64,000 nt of DNA from DSYU01 sp964437595 (GCA_964437595.1 CAYTHO010000008.1:1-64000); one strand, 5' to 3'. Positions 50,814 through 60,281 are shown, counted from the first letter of the stretch. The notes: generated by a model not told the origin, from the letters alone. Numbers and translations: made by a program.

Positions 50814-51221
50814 TTACGCGGCGGAATAACCGGGGCCTGACTGGTAGTAGTCGTAGTTGGATTGGATGTCTTTCGTCAGGTCAAGTTTTTCACCGGCAGA
50901 GAGCGTATGGGTCGCTTCCAGGTGAACCGGCTCGCCTTCATGGTTGGTGCCATCGTAAACTTCGGCGTACCCGGCTGTACCAACAGGCATGGACTGCACT
51001 TCACCACCCTTGGCTGTATAGGCTGCGGGAACTTCGTCTTCGGGGAAAATCGCCATATACGGGCACTCGGGAACGCACGCTCCGCAGTCGATGCAGGTGT
51101 CAGGATCGATATAGTACCAGGGCCACTCTTCCTGGGGCTTACCGGGCACGATACATTCTACCGGACAGACGGTTACACAACCCCCGTCGCGCAGGCACAA
51201 GCTGGTGATGATATGAGTCAT
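50814..51221 (-). CDS. 7Fe/8Fe-type ferredoxin with C-terminal extension, 135 aa
   Basis: Small electron carrier. The N-terminal iron-sulfur domain has one Cys set in SLCLRDGGCVTVCPVECIV and a second, canonical 4Fe-4S set in CIDCGACVPECPYMAIF. The first set has the spacing of FdxA-type 3Fe/4Fe clusters. About 65 residues follow that include YTAKGGEVQSMPVGTAGYAEVYDGTNHEGEPVHLEATHTL, longer than common bacterial ferredoxins (near 105). GGAGGG lies 7 nt upstream. It is monocistronic with its own terminator. Confidence 0.9.
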   Translation of the reverse strand: MTHIITSLCLRDGGCVTVCPVECIVPGKPQEEWPWYYIDPDTCIDCGACVPECPYMAIFPEDEVPAAYTAKGGEVQSMPVGTAGYAEVYDGTNHEGEPVHLEATHTLSAGEKLDLTKDIQSNYDYYQSGPGYSAA

Positions 51222-51311
51222 AGAAACCCTCCTGGTTTGCTATAATGCATCTGCGTACCCGGGCAGACTGATCGCACGCACCGACACCGGGTACCATGCT
51301 GTTTGTTAATT

Positions 51312-51317
51312 ATTATA
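51312..51317 (-). promoter_or_regulatory. -10 box of ferredoxin gene
   Basis: TATAAT on the minus strand, about 90 nt before the ferredoxin start. TTGTAA lies upstream but with only a 15-bp spacer. Confidence 0.4.
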
Positions 51318-51433
51318 TGCATTTGGCGTAAATTACAAGAGTAATCGGTGATTGTATATAGGGTATGGGTAGATCTGTGCCAGGGGAATGCACTGCCTGG
51401 TGTGCGGAGAACGCGCTTTGGGAGGTATGACGG

Positions 51434-52441
51434 TTGAGTAATCGGGTAGAGAAAGAACACCGCGTGCTGCCGGAGGTGCGGCTGCCTCCGCTGGTGGTTT
51501 TATTCGCGGGTATTTTAATCGTTTCCACCGCTTCCATTTTCATCCGGTTCGCGCAGCGGGAGGCCTCATCGTTGGTGATCGCGGCATACCGCCTGTCGCT
51601 GGCGGCGCTGATCTTGCTGCCCATCGCGCTGGCCGGGCACCGCGACGAGCTCAAACACCTGACGCACAGGCAGGTGACGCTGGTGGTGGTGTCGGGGGGA
51701 TTCCTGGCGATTCATTTCGCCACCTGGATCTCTTCGCTGGAATATACCACGGTCGCCAGCTCGGTGGTGCTGGTAACAACCTCGCCGCTGTGGGTAGCGC
51801 TGCTTTCGCCGCTGGTACTGCGCGAACGGCCCTCGCGAATGGTGGCGGCGGGGATGCTGGTGGCGCTGGTGGGCGGGATGCTGGTGGGAATGAGCGAGGC
51901 GTGCCAGATTGAAGCAGGCGCCATCGCCTGCCCGCCGGCGAGCGTTTTCTTTCAGGGAAAGGCCTTCCTGGGGAATTTGCTGGCGCTGGCGGGCGCGCTG
52001 TGCGCGGCGGCTTACCTGCTGGTGGGCCGCTTCCTGCGCCCGACCATGTCTTTGGTCGTGTACATCTTTACGGTATACGGCATGGCCGCGGTGATTCTGG
52101 CAGGCATGGCACTGTTTTCCGGCCAACCGCTGGCCGGGTTTTCACTTCCCATATTCCTATTCTTCCTGGCCCTGGCGGTGGGGCCGCAGTTATTGGGGCA
52201 TACTTCATTCAACTACAGCCTGCGCTACCTTTCCGCGGCATTCGTTTCGGTCGCACTGCTGGGCGAGCCGATTGGCTCGGCACTGCTGGCGCTGGTGATT
52301 CTGAAAGAAATCCCGACCACGCTGGAGGTGGTCGGGGGTGTGGTGATCTTGGTCGGAATTTACCTGGCCGCCAGGGGGCAGCAAGAGGAAGATCCATTGA
52401 AAACAGCGAATGAGAAAGCGGACAGCGATGTGGTTGTCTAG
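51434..52441 (+). CDS. EamA/DMT-family transporter, 335 aa
   Basis: Ten-helix drug/metabolite transporter with two EamA repeats. Repeat 1: FAGILIVSTASIFIRFAQREASSLVIAAYRLSLAALILL; repeat 2: LGNLLALAGALCAAAYLLVGRFLR and FVSVALLGEPIGSALLALVILKEIPTTLEVVGGVVILVGIYLA, where the E-P-I and K-E residues are typical. Substrate unknown, often amino acids or nucleotides. The start is TTG at 51434, 8 nt after GGGAGG; a nearby ATG at 51427 is in another frame and stops at once. Confidence 0.9.
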   Translation: MSNRVEKEHRVLPEVRLPPLVVLFAGILIVSTASIFIRFAQREASSLVIAAYRLSLAALILLPIALAGHRDELKHLTHRQVTLVVVSGGFLAIHFATWISSLEYTTVASSVVLVTTSPLWVALLSPLVLRERPSRMVAAGMLVALVGGMLVGMSEACQIEAGAIACPPASVFFQGKAFLGNLLALAGALCAAAYLLVGRFLRPTMSLVVYIFTVYGMAAVILAGMALFSGQPLAGFSLPIFLFFLALAVGPQLLGHTSFNYSLRYLSAAFVSVALLGEPIGSALLALVILKEIPTTLEVVGGVVILVGIYLAARGQQEEDPLKTANEKADSDVVV

Positions 52442-52463
52442 GTCTAGTCGAATGAGAAACGAG

Positions 52464-54020
52464 TTACGCCATATCCTTCGCTTTGGGGCTGACCTTGATG
52501 GCCTTGCCTGGTTCTGCCAATTCTTGACCGAGCATGCGGCTGTAAAGGAAGTTGGTTTCGCGAATTCGGGCGGACAGCTTTTCATTCATCTGTTCGGGTA
52601 AAACTCGCCAGCTCCAATTGCCGCCCAGCCGCCCAGGCAGGTTCATGCGCGCCTCGGTGTCCAGGCTGAGGAAGTCTTGCATGGGGGCCAGGGTGAAGGC
52701 CGCCACGGAAGACCATACGGCGCGGATCATATCCCAGGCGATATCCTCTGCGGGGCGAGCCAGGTAGCGGCGGCAGAAATCGCGCTCTTTTTCCGGCGCG
52801 GCCTTGTACCAGCCGACACTGGTGTCGTTATCGTGGGTGCCCGTGTAGGCCACGCAGTTGACCGGGTAGTTGTGCGGTAGGAAGGGGTCATCCGGGTCGG
52901 TTTGGAAGGCGAACTGGAGAATTTTCATCCCGGGCAGGCCCAGGTTTTCGCGCAGCTCGATCACGTCGGGAGTGATCTCGCCCAGGTCTTCGGCGATAAT
53001 GGGCAGGTCTTTCAGCGCCTCGCGGATGGCGATGAAGAGGCTTTCCCCGGGGCCGGGCGCCCAGCGGCCCACTTCGGCGGTGGGCATACCGGCGGGAATT
53101 TCCCAATAGCCGGCGAAGCCGCGGAAATGATCCAGGCGAATGATATCGTACAGCTTGAGCGTCGCGCGGATGCGCTCGATCCACCAGGCGTACCCGGTTT
53201 CTTTATGGATATCCCATTGGTAGATGGGGTTGCCCCACAGTTGACCGGTAGGGGAGAAATAATCTGGCGGAACACCGGCTACGAAGGTGGGCTGCCCGGC
53301 TTTATCCATGAAGAACAGATGGCGGTTGGCCCAGGCATCCGCGCTGTCGAAGGCAACGAAGATAGGGATATCGCCAACGATCTGGATGCCCAGCGAGTTG
53401 GTGTAAGCATGCAGCTTGGTCCACTGGCGGAAGAAGAGGAACTGGCGGAAAATATGGCGCTTGATATCTTCGGAGTGTTCCGCGTTGAATTTCTGAAGTG
53501 CCTTCTCGTCGCGCATGCGCAGCGGCTTCGGCCAAGAAATCCATCCCTGCATGCCCTGAGATTCTTTAATGGCCATAAACAGCGCGAAATCATCCAGCCA
53601 ACTGGCCTCGCTGGCCTGGAATTGGGCCAGCTCGCGCTTGATCTCAGGGGAAGCGGCTTTTTCAAAGCGGGCAAAAGCGCGGTCGAGCAGTTTGAGCTTC
53701 CATTGGATAACCGGACCATAATCGACCCGATCAGGCGGGAAATCGGGGCGGTCGGCCAGGTCGGCGGCATCCAGCAGATCATCTTCCAGCAGCAGCGCCG
53801 GGCTGATCAGGTAGGGGTTTCCGGCAAAGGCGGAGAAGCTCTGGTACGGCGAGTCGCCGTAGCCGGTGGGGCTCAATGGGAGCAGCTGCCACAACCCCAG
53901 ACCGCATTCTTTGATGAAATTCACCCACCGGTAGGCCTCTGGGCCGAGATCGCCAATGCCATCGGGGCCGGGCAGGCTGGTAGGATGCAAGATAATACCC
54001 GAGGACCTAGTAAACTTCAT
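52464..54020 (-). CDS. malQ: 4-alpha-glucanotransferase, 518 aa
   Basis: GH77 amylomaltase: transfers alpha-1,4-glucan segments between maltodextrins. Opening SSGIILHPTSLPGPDGIGDLG, WQLLPLSPTGYGDSPYQSFSAFAGNP, then IQIVGDIPIFVAFDSADAWAN, the nucleophile Asp in IIRLDHFRGFAGYWEIP, acid/base Glu in IIAEDLGEITPDV, and CVAYTGTHDNDTSVGWY. Standard length. It overlaps glgC by 14 bp and uses a GGAGG inside glgC, so it is the last gene of the glycogen operon, probably serving glycogen or maltodextrin remodelling. Confidence 0.95.
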   Translation of the reverse strand: MKFTRSSGIILHPTSLPGPDGIGDLGPEAYRWVNFIKECGLGLWQLLPLSPTGYGDSPYQSFSAFAGNPYLISPALLLEDDLLDAADLADRPDFPPDRVDYGPVIQWKLKLLDRAFARFEKAASPEIKRELAQFQASEASWLDDFALFMAIKESQGMQGWISWPKPLRMRDEKALQKFNAEHSEDIKRHIFRQFLFFRQWTKLHAYTNSLGIQIVGDIPIFVAFDSADAWANRHLFFMDKAGQPTFVAGVPPDYFSPTGQLWGNPIYQWDIHKETGYAWWIERIRATLKLYDIIRLDHFRGFAGYWEIPAGMPTAEVGRWAPGPGESLFIAIREALKDLPIIAEDLGEITPDVIELRENLGLPGMKILQFAFQTDPDDPFLPHNYPVNCVAYTGTHDNDTSVGWYKAAPEKERDFCRRYLARPAEDIAWDMIRAVWSSVAAFTLAPMQDFLSLDTEARMNLPGRLGGNWSWRVLPEQMNEKLSARIRETNFLYSRMLGQELAEPGKAIKVSPKAKDMA

Positions 54021-55266
54021 TGGGTAACCTCCGTGTTTGAATATACATTCCTGAGCGAATAATTTCGCTGGAGAAGTCCGAGACGACTACGTCAACCCCA
54101 ATGGATGCGCCGGGCTGCACAACCAGGTGCGGGGGCAAGATGGAATTTTTACCGATCATTGGGATGGATGTGGCATCGACATTCAGGTCGCCGATGATCG
54201 AGTTTTCACCAATGCTGACCCGTTTGTCTAAAATCGCCCGTTCGATGCGCGCGCCCCGGCCAATGGTAGTATCGGTGAGCAAAATGGATTCTTGAACGAT
54301 GCTTCCGGAGCTAACATACACGCCCGGAGATAGGATGCTGCGGATCACCTGGGCGCCAGGCTCGACCACGCAGCCATCACAGACCATGCTGTCTTCCACA
54401 ATGGCACCGCGCATTACCTTGGCCGGTGGGCGTTCCTCGGTACGGGTGTGCAGCACCCACGAACGGTCATACAGGTTAATGGGGGGTGGGTTATTGAGCA
54501 GGTCCATGTGCGAGCGCCAGTAGGAGGTGACCGTGCCGACATCCACCCAATAGCCCTCGTATGGGTAGGCGTATACATGCGCGCCCGAATTAATCATGTT
54601 TGGGAGGATATCTTTGCCAAAGTCGTGCGAAGAGTCCTGGCGCAGGTGATCTTCCCACAGGGCGGCATCCAGAGTGCGCAGGTTGAACAGGTAGACCCCC
54701 ATATTGACCAGGTTGGATTGTGGGTCGGAGGGCTTTTCGGTAAAGGAGGTGATCCGGTGGTTTGCGTCAATCGTGACGATGCCAAAGCGTGAGGCTTCTT
54801 CGATGGGAACGGCAATCGTGCTCATGGTCACGTCGGCGCCATGGCTGATGTGGAAATCGACCATCGCGGTGTAGTCCATGGTATAGATGTGATCGCCGCC
54901 CAGTACCAGCACGTAATCGGGGTTGCCCCGTTTGATGAACGAAAAGTTCTGCTGAACGGCATCACCGGTGCCGACAAACCAACTGGCCGCGCGAGAGCGG
55001 AACGGGGTATAAATGCGGATTCCACCGGTAAAGTCACGGTTAAGGTCCCAGGGGCCACCTGCCCCGATATGCTCGATCAGGGAATGCGGGCGGTATTGGG
55101 CCATGATCATAACGTCAAAGATATTGGAGTTCACGCAGTTGGAAAGCGGAAAATCAATAAGGCGGTACTTGCCGCCAAATGGAACCGCAGGTTTTGCCCG
55201 TTTGGCGGTAAGTACGCCTAAGCGTGTGCCCTCGCCCCCTGCCAGAATAATCGAGCGGATCTTCAT
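54007..55266 (-). CDS. glgC: Glucose-1-phosphate adenylyltransferase, 419 aa
   Basis: Makes ADP-glucose from glucose-1-phosphate and ATP, the committed step of glycogen synthesis. N-terminal nucleotidyltransferase: IILAGGEGTRLGVLTAKRAKPAVPFGGKYRLIDF, NFSFIKRGNPDYVLVLGGDHIYTMDY, SFTEKPSDP, and YWVDVGTVTSYW. The C-terminal left-handed beta-helix has IVEDSMVCDGCVVEPGAQV and TIGRGARIERAILDKRVSIGENSIIG. Length matches GlgC. It lies 83 bp after glgA and overlaps malQ. Confidence 0.96.
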   Translation of the reverse strand: MKIRSIILAGGEGTRLGVLTAKRAKPAVPFGGKYRLIDFPLSNCVNSNIFDVMIMAQYRPHSLIEHIGAGGPWDLNRDFTGGIRIYTPFRSRAASWFVGTGDAVQQNFSFIKRGNPDYVLVLGGDHIYTMDYTAMVDFHISHGADVTMSTIAVPIEEASRFGIVTIDANHRITSFTEKPSDPQSNLVNMGVYLFNLRTLDAALWEDHLRQDSSHDFGKDILPNMINSGAHVYAYPYEGYWVDVGTVTSYWRSHMDLLNNPPPINLYDRSWVLHTRTEERPPAKVMRGAIVEDSMVCDGCVVEPGAQVIRSILSPGVYVSSGSIVQESILLTDTTIGRGARIERAILDKRVSIGENSIIGDLNVDATSIPMIGKNSILPPHLVVQPGASIGVDVVVSDFSSEIIRSGMYIQTRRLPNEVY

Positions 55267-55349
55267 GGCAATTACTCCTGTATTATGGTGAACATTGATC
55301 GGTGAAGCGGCAATCGTTCACTACACAAAATTACCTATGTAATGGAGAA

Positions 55350-56828
55350 CTACGACAGCAGTTTTTGATAAAGGGTAGCGTAGGATTGCGCTGAGCGCTG
55401 CCAGGAGAAGTTCTGCTGCATGGCAAAGCGCTGCCGGGCCTGCCAGTTATCTTGATCGGCATAGGCCGCAATGGCCCGCCTGAGTGCGGCGGCCAGCGCC
55501 GCGGGGGTGGCATTCTCGAATAGAAAACCGGTGCTGTTTTCTGGGATTTGGGTATCCAGAATGGTGTCGCGCAGGCCGCCGGTTGCCCGAGCCACGGGCA
55601 GGCAGCCATACCGCATGCCGATCATCTGGGCCAGCCCGCAGGGTTCGTAGCGCGAAGGCATCAGCAGCATATCCGCGCCTGCATACATCCGGCGGGCAAG
55701 CTGGGCATCAAAACGGATGACGGCCCGAGCGCGGTAGGGGAACTCGGCTTCCAGCTCGCGGCAGGCGGCCTCCAGGCCGGGCTCGCCGGTGCCCAGGATA
55801 ATGGCCTGCCAGGGAAGCCCGGCAACCTGGCGCAGCCCCTCAATCGCCAGATCCACGCCTTTTTGCCGGTCCAGCCGGGTAACCATTACGATTAACGGCA
55901 TATCTTCGATCCGCGGCAGAACGAACTCGCGGAGGAGGGCCTGCTTGTTGACCTCGCGCCGATGCAGCCGCTTGCGGTCGAAATTCTCTACCAGCGCTGA
56001 ATCTGTTGCGGGGTCCCAGGCCTGCTCATCCAGCCCGTTCAGGATGCCGGAAGTATCGGCGGCGCGCATTTGTAAGAAACCCTGCAGGTCGCAGCCGAAT
56101 TCCGGGGTGAGGATTTCTCGGGCATAGGTGGGCGAAACGGTAGTGATATGGTCGGCGGTTGCCAGGCCCATGGGAAGCGGCTGGTACGATCCCCATGGCG
56201 GCAGGCGGTTATCGTACAACGGCGGGATGCCATAATCCGTCAGAGCCTGTTCCGTACCGGCGCCCATGAAAGGCAGGTTGTGAACGGTGAGCAGCGAACG
56301 GATGTGGTTGAAGCCTGGGTCTTCGCCGCGGCGCCGGGCCAGCATATATACCGAAAGGGCCGTGTGCCAGTCATTGGCGTGGAGGATGTCTGGGGTCCAG
56401 CCTAAGGCGCGGGGCAGCTCGAGGACAGCCTGGGAGAAGAAGGTGAATTTTTCACCGTCCTTGCGCGTGTCCAGGCTGTAAACCGGCGCCTCGGCAGGGA
56501 TGGGGTCGCCGCCGATGAGGTAGACCGGAAGGTCGCCGACATGCGTTAGAAAAACCTGGGCGGAGACGGGTCCCGTGGGACGGGGTACATCAAATGTAGC
56601 AACCTTTTCCAGCTCGGTGATGCGCGTGCTGATGGCTGAGTGGAAGGGGATTGCCAGGCGAACATCGATCTGGCAGCCATTGGCTTTGGCGGGCGCCAGG
56701 GCGCGGATAGCCCGCGGCAGCGACCCCGTTACATCACCGAGGCCGCCGACTTTGATGATCGGGTCTGCTTCAGCGGCGACAAACAACACGCGCACTACTT
56801 TTTGAGAAGAAGCCATTGTTTGGGTCAC
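55350..56828 (-). CDS. glgA: Glycogen synthase, 492 aa
   Basis: GT5 enzyme that extends alpha-1,4-glucan from ADP-glucose. The acceptor/donor motif is KVGGLGDVTGSLPRAI; ILHANDWHTALSVYM and TVHNLPFMG follow; the C-terminal donor site includes MVTRLDRQKGVDLAIEGL and the E-P-C-G-L motif in PSRYEPCGLAQMIGMRYG with ATGGLRDTI. The start is GTG at 56828 with GGAG 8 nt upstream, or ATG 12 nt later. It is 14 bp after the amidohydrolase-CYTH gene. Confidence 0.94.
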   Translation of the reverse strand: MTQTMASSQKVVRVLFVAAEADPIIKVGGLGDVTGSLPRAIRALAPAKANGCQIDVRLAIPFHSAISTRITELEKVATFDVPRPTGPVSAQVFLTHVGDLPVYLIGGDPIPAEAPVYSLDTRKDGEKFTFFSQAVLELPRALGWTPDILHANDWHTALSVYMLARRRGEDPGFNHIRSLLTVHNLPFMGAGTEQALTDYGIPPLYDNRLPPWGSYQPLPMGLATADHITTVSPTYAREILTPEFGCDLQGFLQMRAADTSGILNGLDEQAWDPATDSALVENFDRKRLHRREVNKQALLREFVLPRIEDMPLIVMVTRLDRQKGVDLAIEGLRQVAGLPWQAIILGTGEPGLEAACRELEAEFPYRARAVIRFDAQLARRMYAGADMLLMPSRYEPCGLAQMIGMRYGCLPVARATGGLRDTILDTQIPENSTGFLFENATPAALAAALRRAIAAYADQDNWQARQRFAMQQNFSWQRSAQSYATLYQKLLS

Positions 56829-56842
56829 GAAGGCGATCTCCT

Positions 56843-58816
56843 TTACATCGATTTTACCATTTCGATATAGTCGCTGAAAGTCGTTTCAGCCTCGGATGCG
56901 CCAAGGAATTCGATTAGTTCTTTTGCCAGGCGGGCTTTCCGATTAGCATCCTTGCGGCTCCAGGTGCGGCTCTTGATTTCCAGGAACTTTCCCAAGGCTG
57001 GTTTAATAATATCATCGATGTTGATGAAGAACTCGGTGTCTTTGAAGCGGACCAGGTAACGCAGGCGATCCTTTTCCACTTCCTTTTCCTCGACCGGTTT
57101 GAAGTACTCGCGGTAGAAGCGCAAGCTGTGTACCGCTGGCGCGTAGTAGCGGCTGCGCGACAGCAGCACCGACTGCGGGAACTTCGATTCTGGAGCGCCG
57201 ATCAGTGTCAGGCGGGCGCGGACACTGGTGATTTCGCTATTTTTCTCGATGAAGTGATCTTCCCGGAAGCGCAGGTAGCCCTGGTCTGGGTCTTCAAAGG
57301 AGAAATAGGTATCGTATTCATGATAATGCCGGTGGCGCAGAATTTCAATCTCGGGCCGGCGGAGCGCCTGGAGAATCGACTGCGGATCACGAATGCGCAT
57401 CTTGCCCTGGATTTCGAAGCTTTCCTGTTCCATCGCGCCGCCAATGGCGATCAGCTTGGAGAGTACAGAGTGCTCGCGGTCGGTAAGAAAAGCATCGATC
57501 TGGCGGGCATACTGCTGGGCGCCGTTAATCAGCTCCGCTTCGTTCAGCGTAAGCAGTTGGTGGTCGTTCATTACCCAGCTTCCGTTAATCATCACATCCG
57601 TCACGTCGGTAGCTTTGGCGGCATAAACAATCTGCGCGTAACGGGCGTTGGGATCGCGGTCGAAGCGCGGGGAGTTATGAATCGGCACAAGGTTGATGAG
57701 GATCAGGTCGGCGCGTTTTCCAGGTTCAAGGGACCCGGTGATATCGCCAATATGAAGCGCTTTTGCGCCAAGGCGCGTGGCCATTTGCAGCGCTTGCTGC
57801 GCGGGCAGGGCGGTGGGGTCGCCGCTGGACCCCTTGGCCAGGAAGGCGGTCAGGCGGATTTCCTCGAACATATCCAGGTCATTGTTGGAGGCCGGGCCAT
57901 CGGTGCCGATGCCCACATTGAGGCCCGCATCCAGCATGCGCGTGACCGGGGCGATGCCGGAGGCCAGCTTAAGATTTGAAGAGGGGTTGTGGGCGATGCC
58001 AGCGCCAGCGTGCTGCAGGGTACGCATTTCGCCCGCGTCGATGTGCACGCAGTGGGCCGCGAGCACTTTGGCGTCCAGCAGCCCCTGCTTTTTCACATAA
58101 GGCACCACCGGCATACCCTGTTCCTGGCGCATGTTTTCTACTTCCTGGGCGGTTTCAGAAATATGGGTGTGCAGCGGAACGTCGAATTCAACGGCCAGCT
58201 CAGCGGTAGCGCGCAGGATTTCTTCGGTGCAGGTATAGGGTGCGTGGGGAGCGACGGAAGGAACGATCAGCGGGTGCCCTTTCCAGCGCTGGATAAATTC
58301 ACGGGCGGCAGCCAGGGATTCTTCGTACGACTCGGCGTCTGGGGTGGGGAATTTGAGCACGGTCTGCGAGCAAACGGCGCGCATACCGGCCTCCGCGGTG
58401 GCTTTGGCGATATCTTCTTCAAAGTAGTACATATCGGCGAAGCAGGTAACCCCGCTGCGGATCATTTCCGCGCAGGCGAGCTGGGTGCCCAGGCGGACGA
58501 ATTCCGGCGAGACAAACTCGCGTTCCACGGGCATCATGTAACCCATCAGCCATACGTCAAGGCGCAAATCATCTGCCAGGCCGCGCAGCAGGGTCATAGG
58601 GACGTGGGTGTGCGCATTGACCAGCCCCGGCATGAGCACCTTCCCGCCGCAGTCGAAAACCTGTTTGGCGGTGTAGCGCTGGCGCAGATCGCTTTCCGGG
58701 CCGACGGCAATGATCCGGTCTCCCTGCACGGCAACCGCGCCGGGGGCATACTGATTCATGTTTTCGTCCATGGTAAGGACGGTCGCGTTGATCAGGAGGA
58801 TATCAAGAGGGTCCAT
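56843..58816 (-). CDS. Amidohydrolase (MtaD-like) fused to CYTH domain, 657 aa
   Basis: Residues 1 to about 435 are a metal-dependent deaminase close to 5'-methylthioadenosine / S-adenosylhomocysteine deaminase and TRZ/ATZ hydrolases: GLVNAHTHVPMTLLRGLADD, PHAPYTCTEEIL, LHTHISETAQE, LAAHCVHID and IGTDGPASNN provide the metal-binding His and Asp. From about residue 450, FEIQGKMRIRDP, GYLRFREDH, SVRARLTLIG and GKFLEIKSRTWSRKDA match the alternating charged pattern of CYTH (class IV adenylate cyclase / thiamine triphosphatase) tunnel enzymes. The pairing is unusual. First gene of the glg operon, 14 bp before glgA. Confidence 0.82.
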   Translation of the reverse strand: MDPLDILLINATVLTMDENMNQYAPGAVAVQGDRIIAVGPESDLRQRYTAKQVFDCGGKVLMPGLVNAHTHVPMTLLRGLADDLRLDVWLMGYMMPVEREFVSPEFVRLGTQLACAEMIRSGVTCFADMYYFEEDIAKATAEAGMRAVCSQTVLKFPTPDAESYEESLAAAREFIQRWKGHPLIVPSVAPHAPYTCTEEILRATAELAVEFDVPLHTHISETAQEVENMRQEQGMPVVPYVKKQGLLDAKVLAAHCVHIDAGEMRTLQHAGAGIAHNPSSNLKLASGIAPVTRMLDAGLNVGIGTDGPASNNDLDMFEEIRLTAFLAKGSSGDPTALPAQQALQMATRLGAKALHIGDITGSLEPGKRADLILINLVPIHNSPRFDRDPNARYAQIVYAAKATDVTDVMINGSWVMNDHQLLTLNEAELINGAQQYARQIDAFLTDREHSVLSKLIAIGGAMEQESFEIQGKMRIRDPQSILQALRRPEIEILRHRHYHEYDTYFSFEDPDQGYLRFREDHFIEKNSEITSVRARLTLIGAPESKFPQSVLLSRSRYYAPAVHSLRFYREYFKPVEEKEVEKDRLRYLVRFKDTEFFINIDDIIKPALGKFLEIKSRTWSRKDANRKARLAKELIEFLGASEAETTFSDYIEMVKSM

Positions 58817-58931
58817 AGTTGTTTTATCTGTTTCCCGTTTGTCAGTTGGCGAGGAGGATCTTGTTTCGATAATCGAGGACTATTTGGCGCCTGAGCACCT
58901 GGATGGCGTTCATTAAGGCCGCTGCCTGCCG

Positions 58932-60083
58932 TCATTCCATGATATGGCGGCGCAGCATTTCAAGACCGGTATTGACAGCCCATGGGGCGCCCAGAGCGCG
59001 TTCGCCACCATAGGCGCGGGTATAGGGGCAGATCCCGCCAGGAGTGGAAACAACGATGTGTAGAATGTGGTTTTCCGGGGTCTGTTCAAGACTGATGCCG
59101 AGGCACGCGCTGGACTGGCATTCGTGCTGGAAGCGAGCCACATGCTCGCGCAGCGCTTCTGGTGAAGAGGGATCAGGAAGTACCAGAATGTTTCCGGCAG
59201 GGAAATGCGCGGGCTCCATGCGCTTTTGAAGGGCGCCGCCTATGCCGCATTCCACCATAGAAGCGGACCAATCCTTTATCCGTAAGGCGCCCAACACGGT
59301 TTCTTCCAGGGTCTCCTGGTCGACGCCGTACAGGCCTTCCGTGATCCGCTCGCGCACGAGGGCCTCCATTTCCGCGATCAGGTGGTCGGCCTCAGCCATA
59401 GAGTTCGCTTTGGCGGTGATGCGCACATCCACCTGCCCGGGGTGGGCCAGCAGGCCTACGGTTGGATTGGGGTTGGCCTCCAGGTCGCCGATCATCTCAT
59501 CTACCGTGGATTCGCCTACACCGGCAACGTGCAGCACCCTGGCTTTGATCGTCCCGGTCAGTTGGAAGCGGTCGCGCAGGTAGGGGAGGATGACATTTTG
59601 GGTGAGGTATTCCATTTCGCGGGGAACGCCGGGCAGGCTGATGATGCAGGCGTTCACGGTTTCGCAGATGAATACCGGCGCCGTGCCAACCGGATTCTCT
59701 ACTGGAATGGCGCCAGCGGGGATCCAGGCCTGGCGCCGGTTATTTTCGGATGGCGTCCGCCCATAACGCTGAAAGCGAGCCTGGATTTGCTCCCATAGCT
59801 CGGGCCGGAATTCTACATCTACGCCCAGCGCTCGAGCAACAGCAGCCCGGGTTGGGTCATCTACCGTTGGCCCCAGCCCGCCGGTGGTGATAATAATCTG
59901 GCAGCGCTGCATGGCTTCGCGGATCACCTGCGCAATGCGCTCGGCATTATCGCCAATCAGTGTGGCGCGGAAAATATCGACCCCCAGGTCGCGCAGGTTG
60001 CGGGCCAGGTAGCGGGTATTGGTATCCTGAATTTCACCTAACAACAACTCCGTACCAATGGCGATGAGTTCGGCAGCGGGCAT
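58932..60083 (-). CDS. cinA: CinA-like protein with degenerate C-terminal deamidase domain, 383 aa
   Basis: N-terminal molybdopterin-binding-like (COG1058, ADP-ribose pyrophosphatase) domain is intact: AELIAIGTELLLGEIQDTNTRYLARNL, IITTGGLGPTVDDPTR, ENPVGTAPVF and LPGVPREMEYL. The C-terminal NMN deamidase domain is altered: the usual AESCTGG motif reads VECGIGG, replacing the catalytic Ser by Cys, and the later GPGG-type loop is not found. It is also slightly short of full-length CinA (about 415). GGAGG lies 4 nt upstream. It may keep only the first activity. Confidence 0.85.
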   Translation of the reverse strand: MPAAELIAIGTELLLGEIQDTNTRYLARNLRDLGVDIFRATLIGDNAERIAQVIREAMQRCQIIITTGGLGPTVDDPTRAAVARALGVDVEFRPELWEQIQARFQRYGRTPSENNRRQAWIPAGAIPVENPVGTAPVFICETVNACIISLPGVPREMEYLTQNVILPYLRDRFQLTGTIKARVLHVAGVGESTVDEMIGDLEANPNPTVGLLAHPGQVDVRITAKANSMAEADHLIAEMEALVRERITEGLYGVDQETLEETVLGALRIKDWSASMVECGIGGALQKRMEPAHFPAGNILVLPDPSSPEALREHVARFQHECQSSACLGISLEQTPENHILHIVVSTPGGICPYTRAYGGERALGAPWAVNTGLEMLRRHIME

Positions 60084-60165
60084 TAATCCTCCTCAAACAG
60101 GTTTTATTAAAAATGCAACCGGCGATCCAGAGGGCTCACCGGTAATGAAAATCAAACGGTCGAAA

Positions 60166-60235
60166 TCTCATCCCGTAAGGTACAATTCATTTGGAATGGG
60201 TTGCCCGGGAGGCCAACAGGCTTACCGGGATGAGA
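60166..60235. promoter_or_regulatory. Structured intergenic element between cinA and yraN
   Basis: TCTCATCCCGTAAG (60166-60179) pairs with 60221-60235 with a single bulged C, enclosing a second possible stem (GTTG near 60200 with CAAC near 60214). No T-tract follows on either strand. I do not recognise a riboswitch class. Confidence 0.4.
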
Positions 60236-60281
60236 CAAGTTTAGCACGAATTTTGGAATTGTCAAAGTTGAGGATGATACA

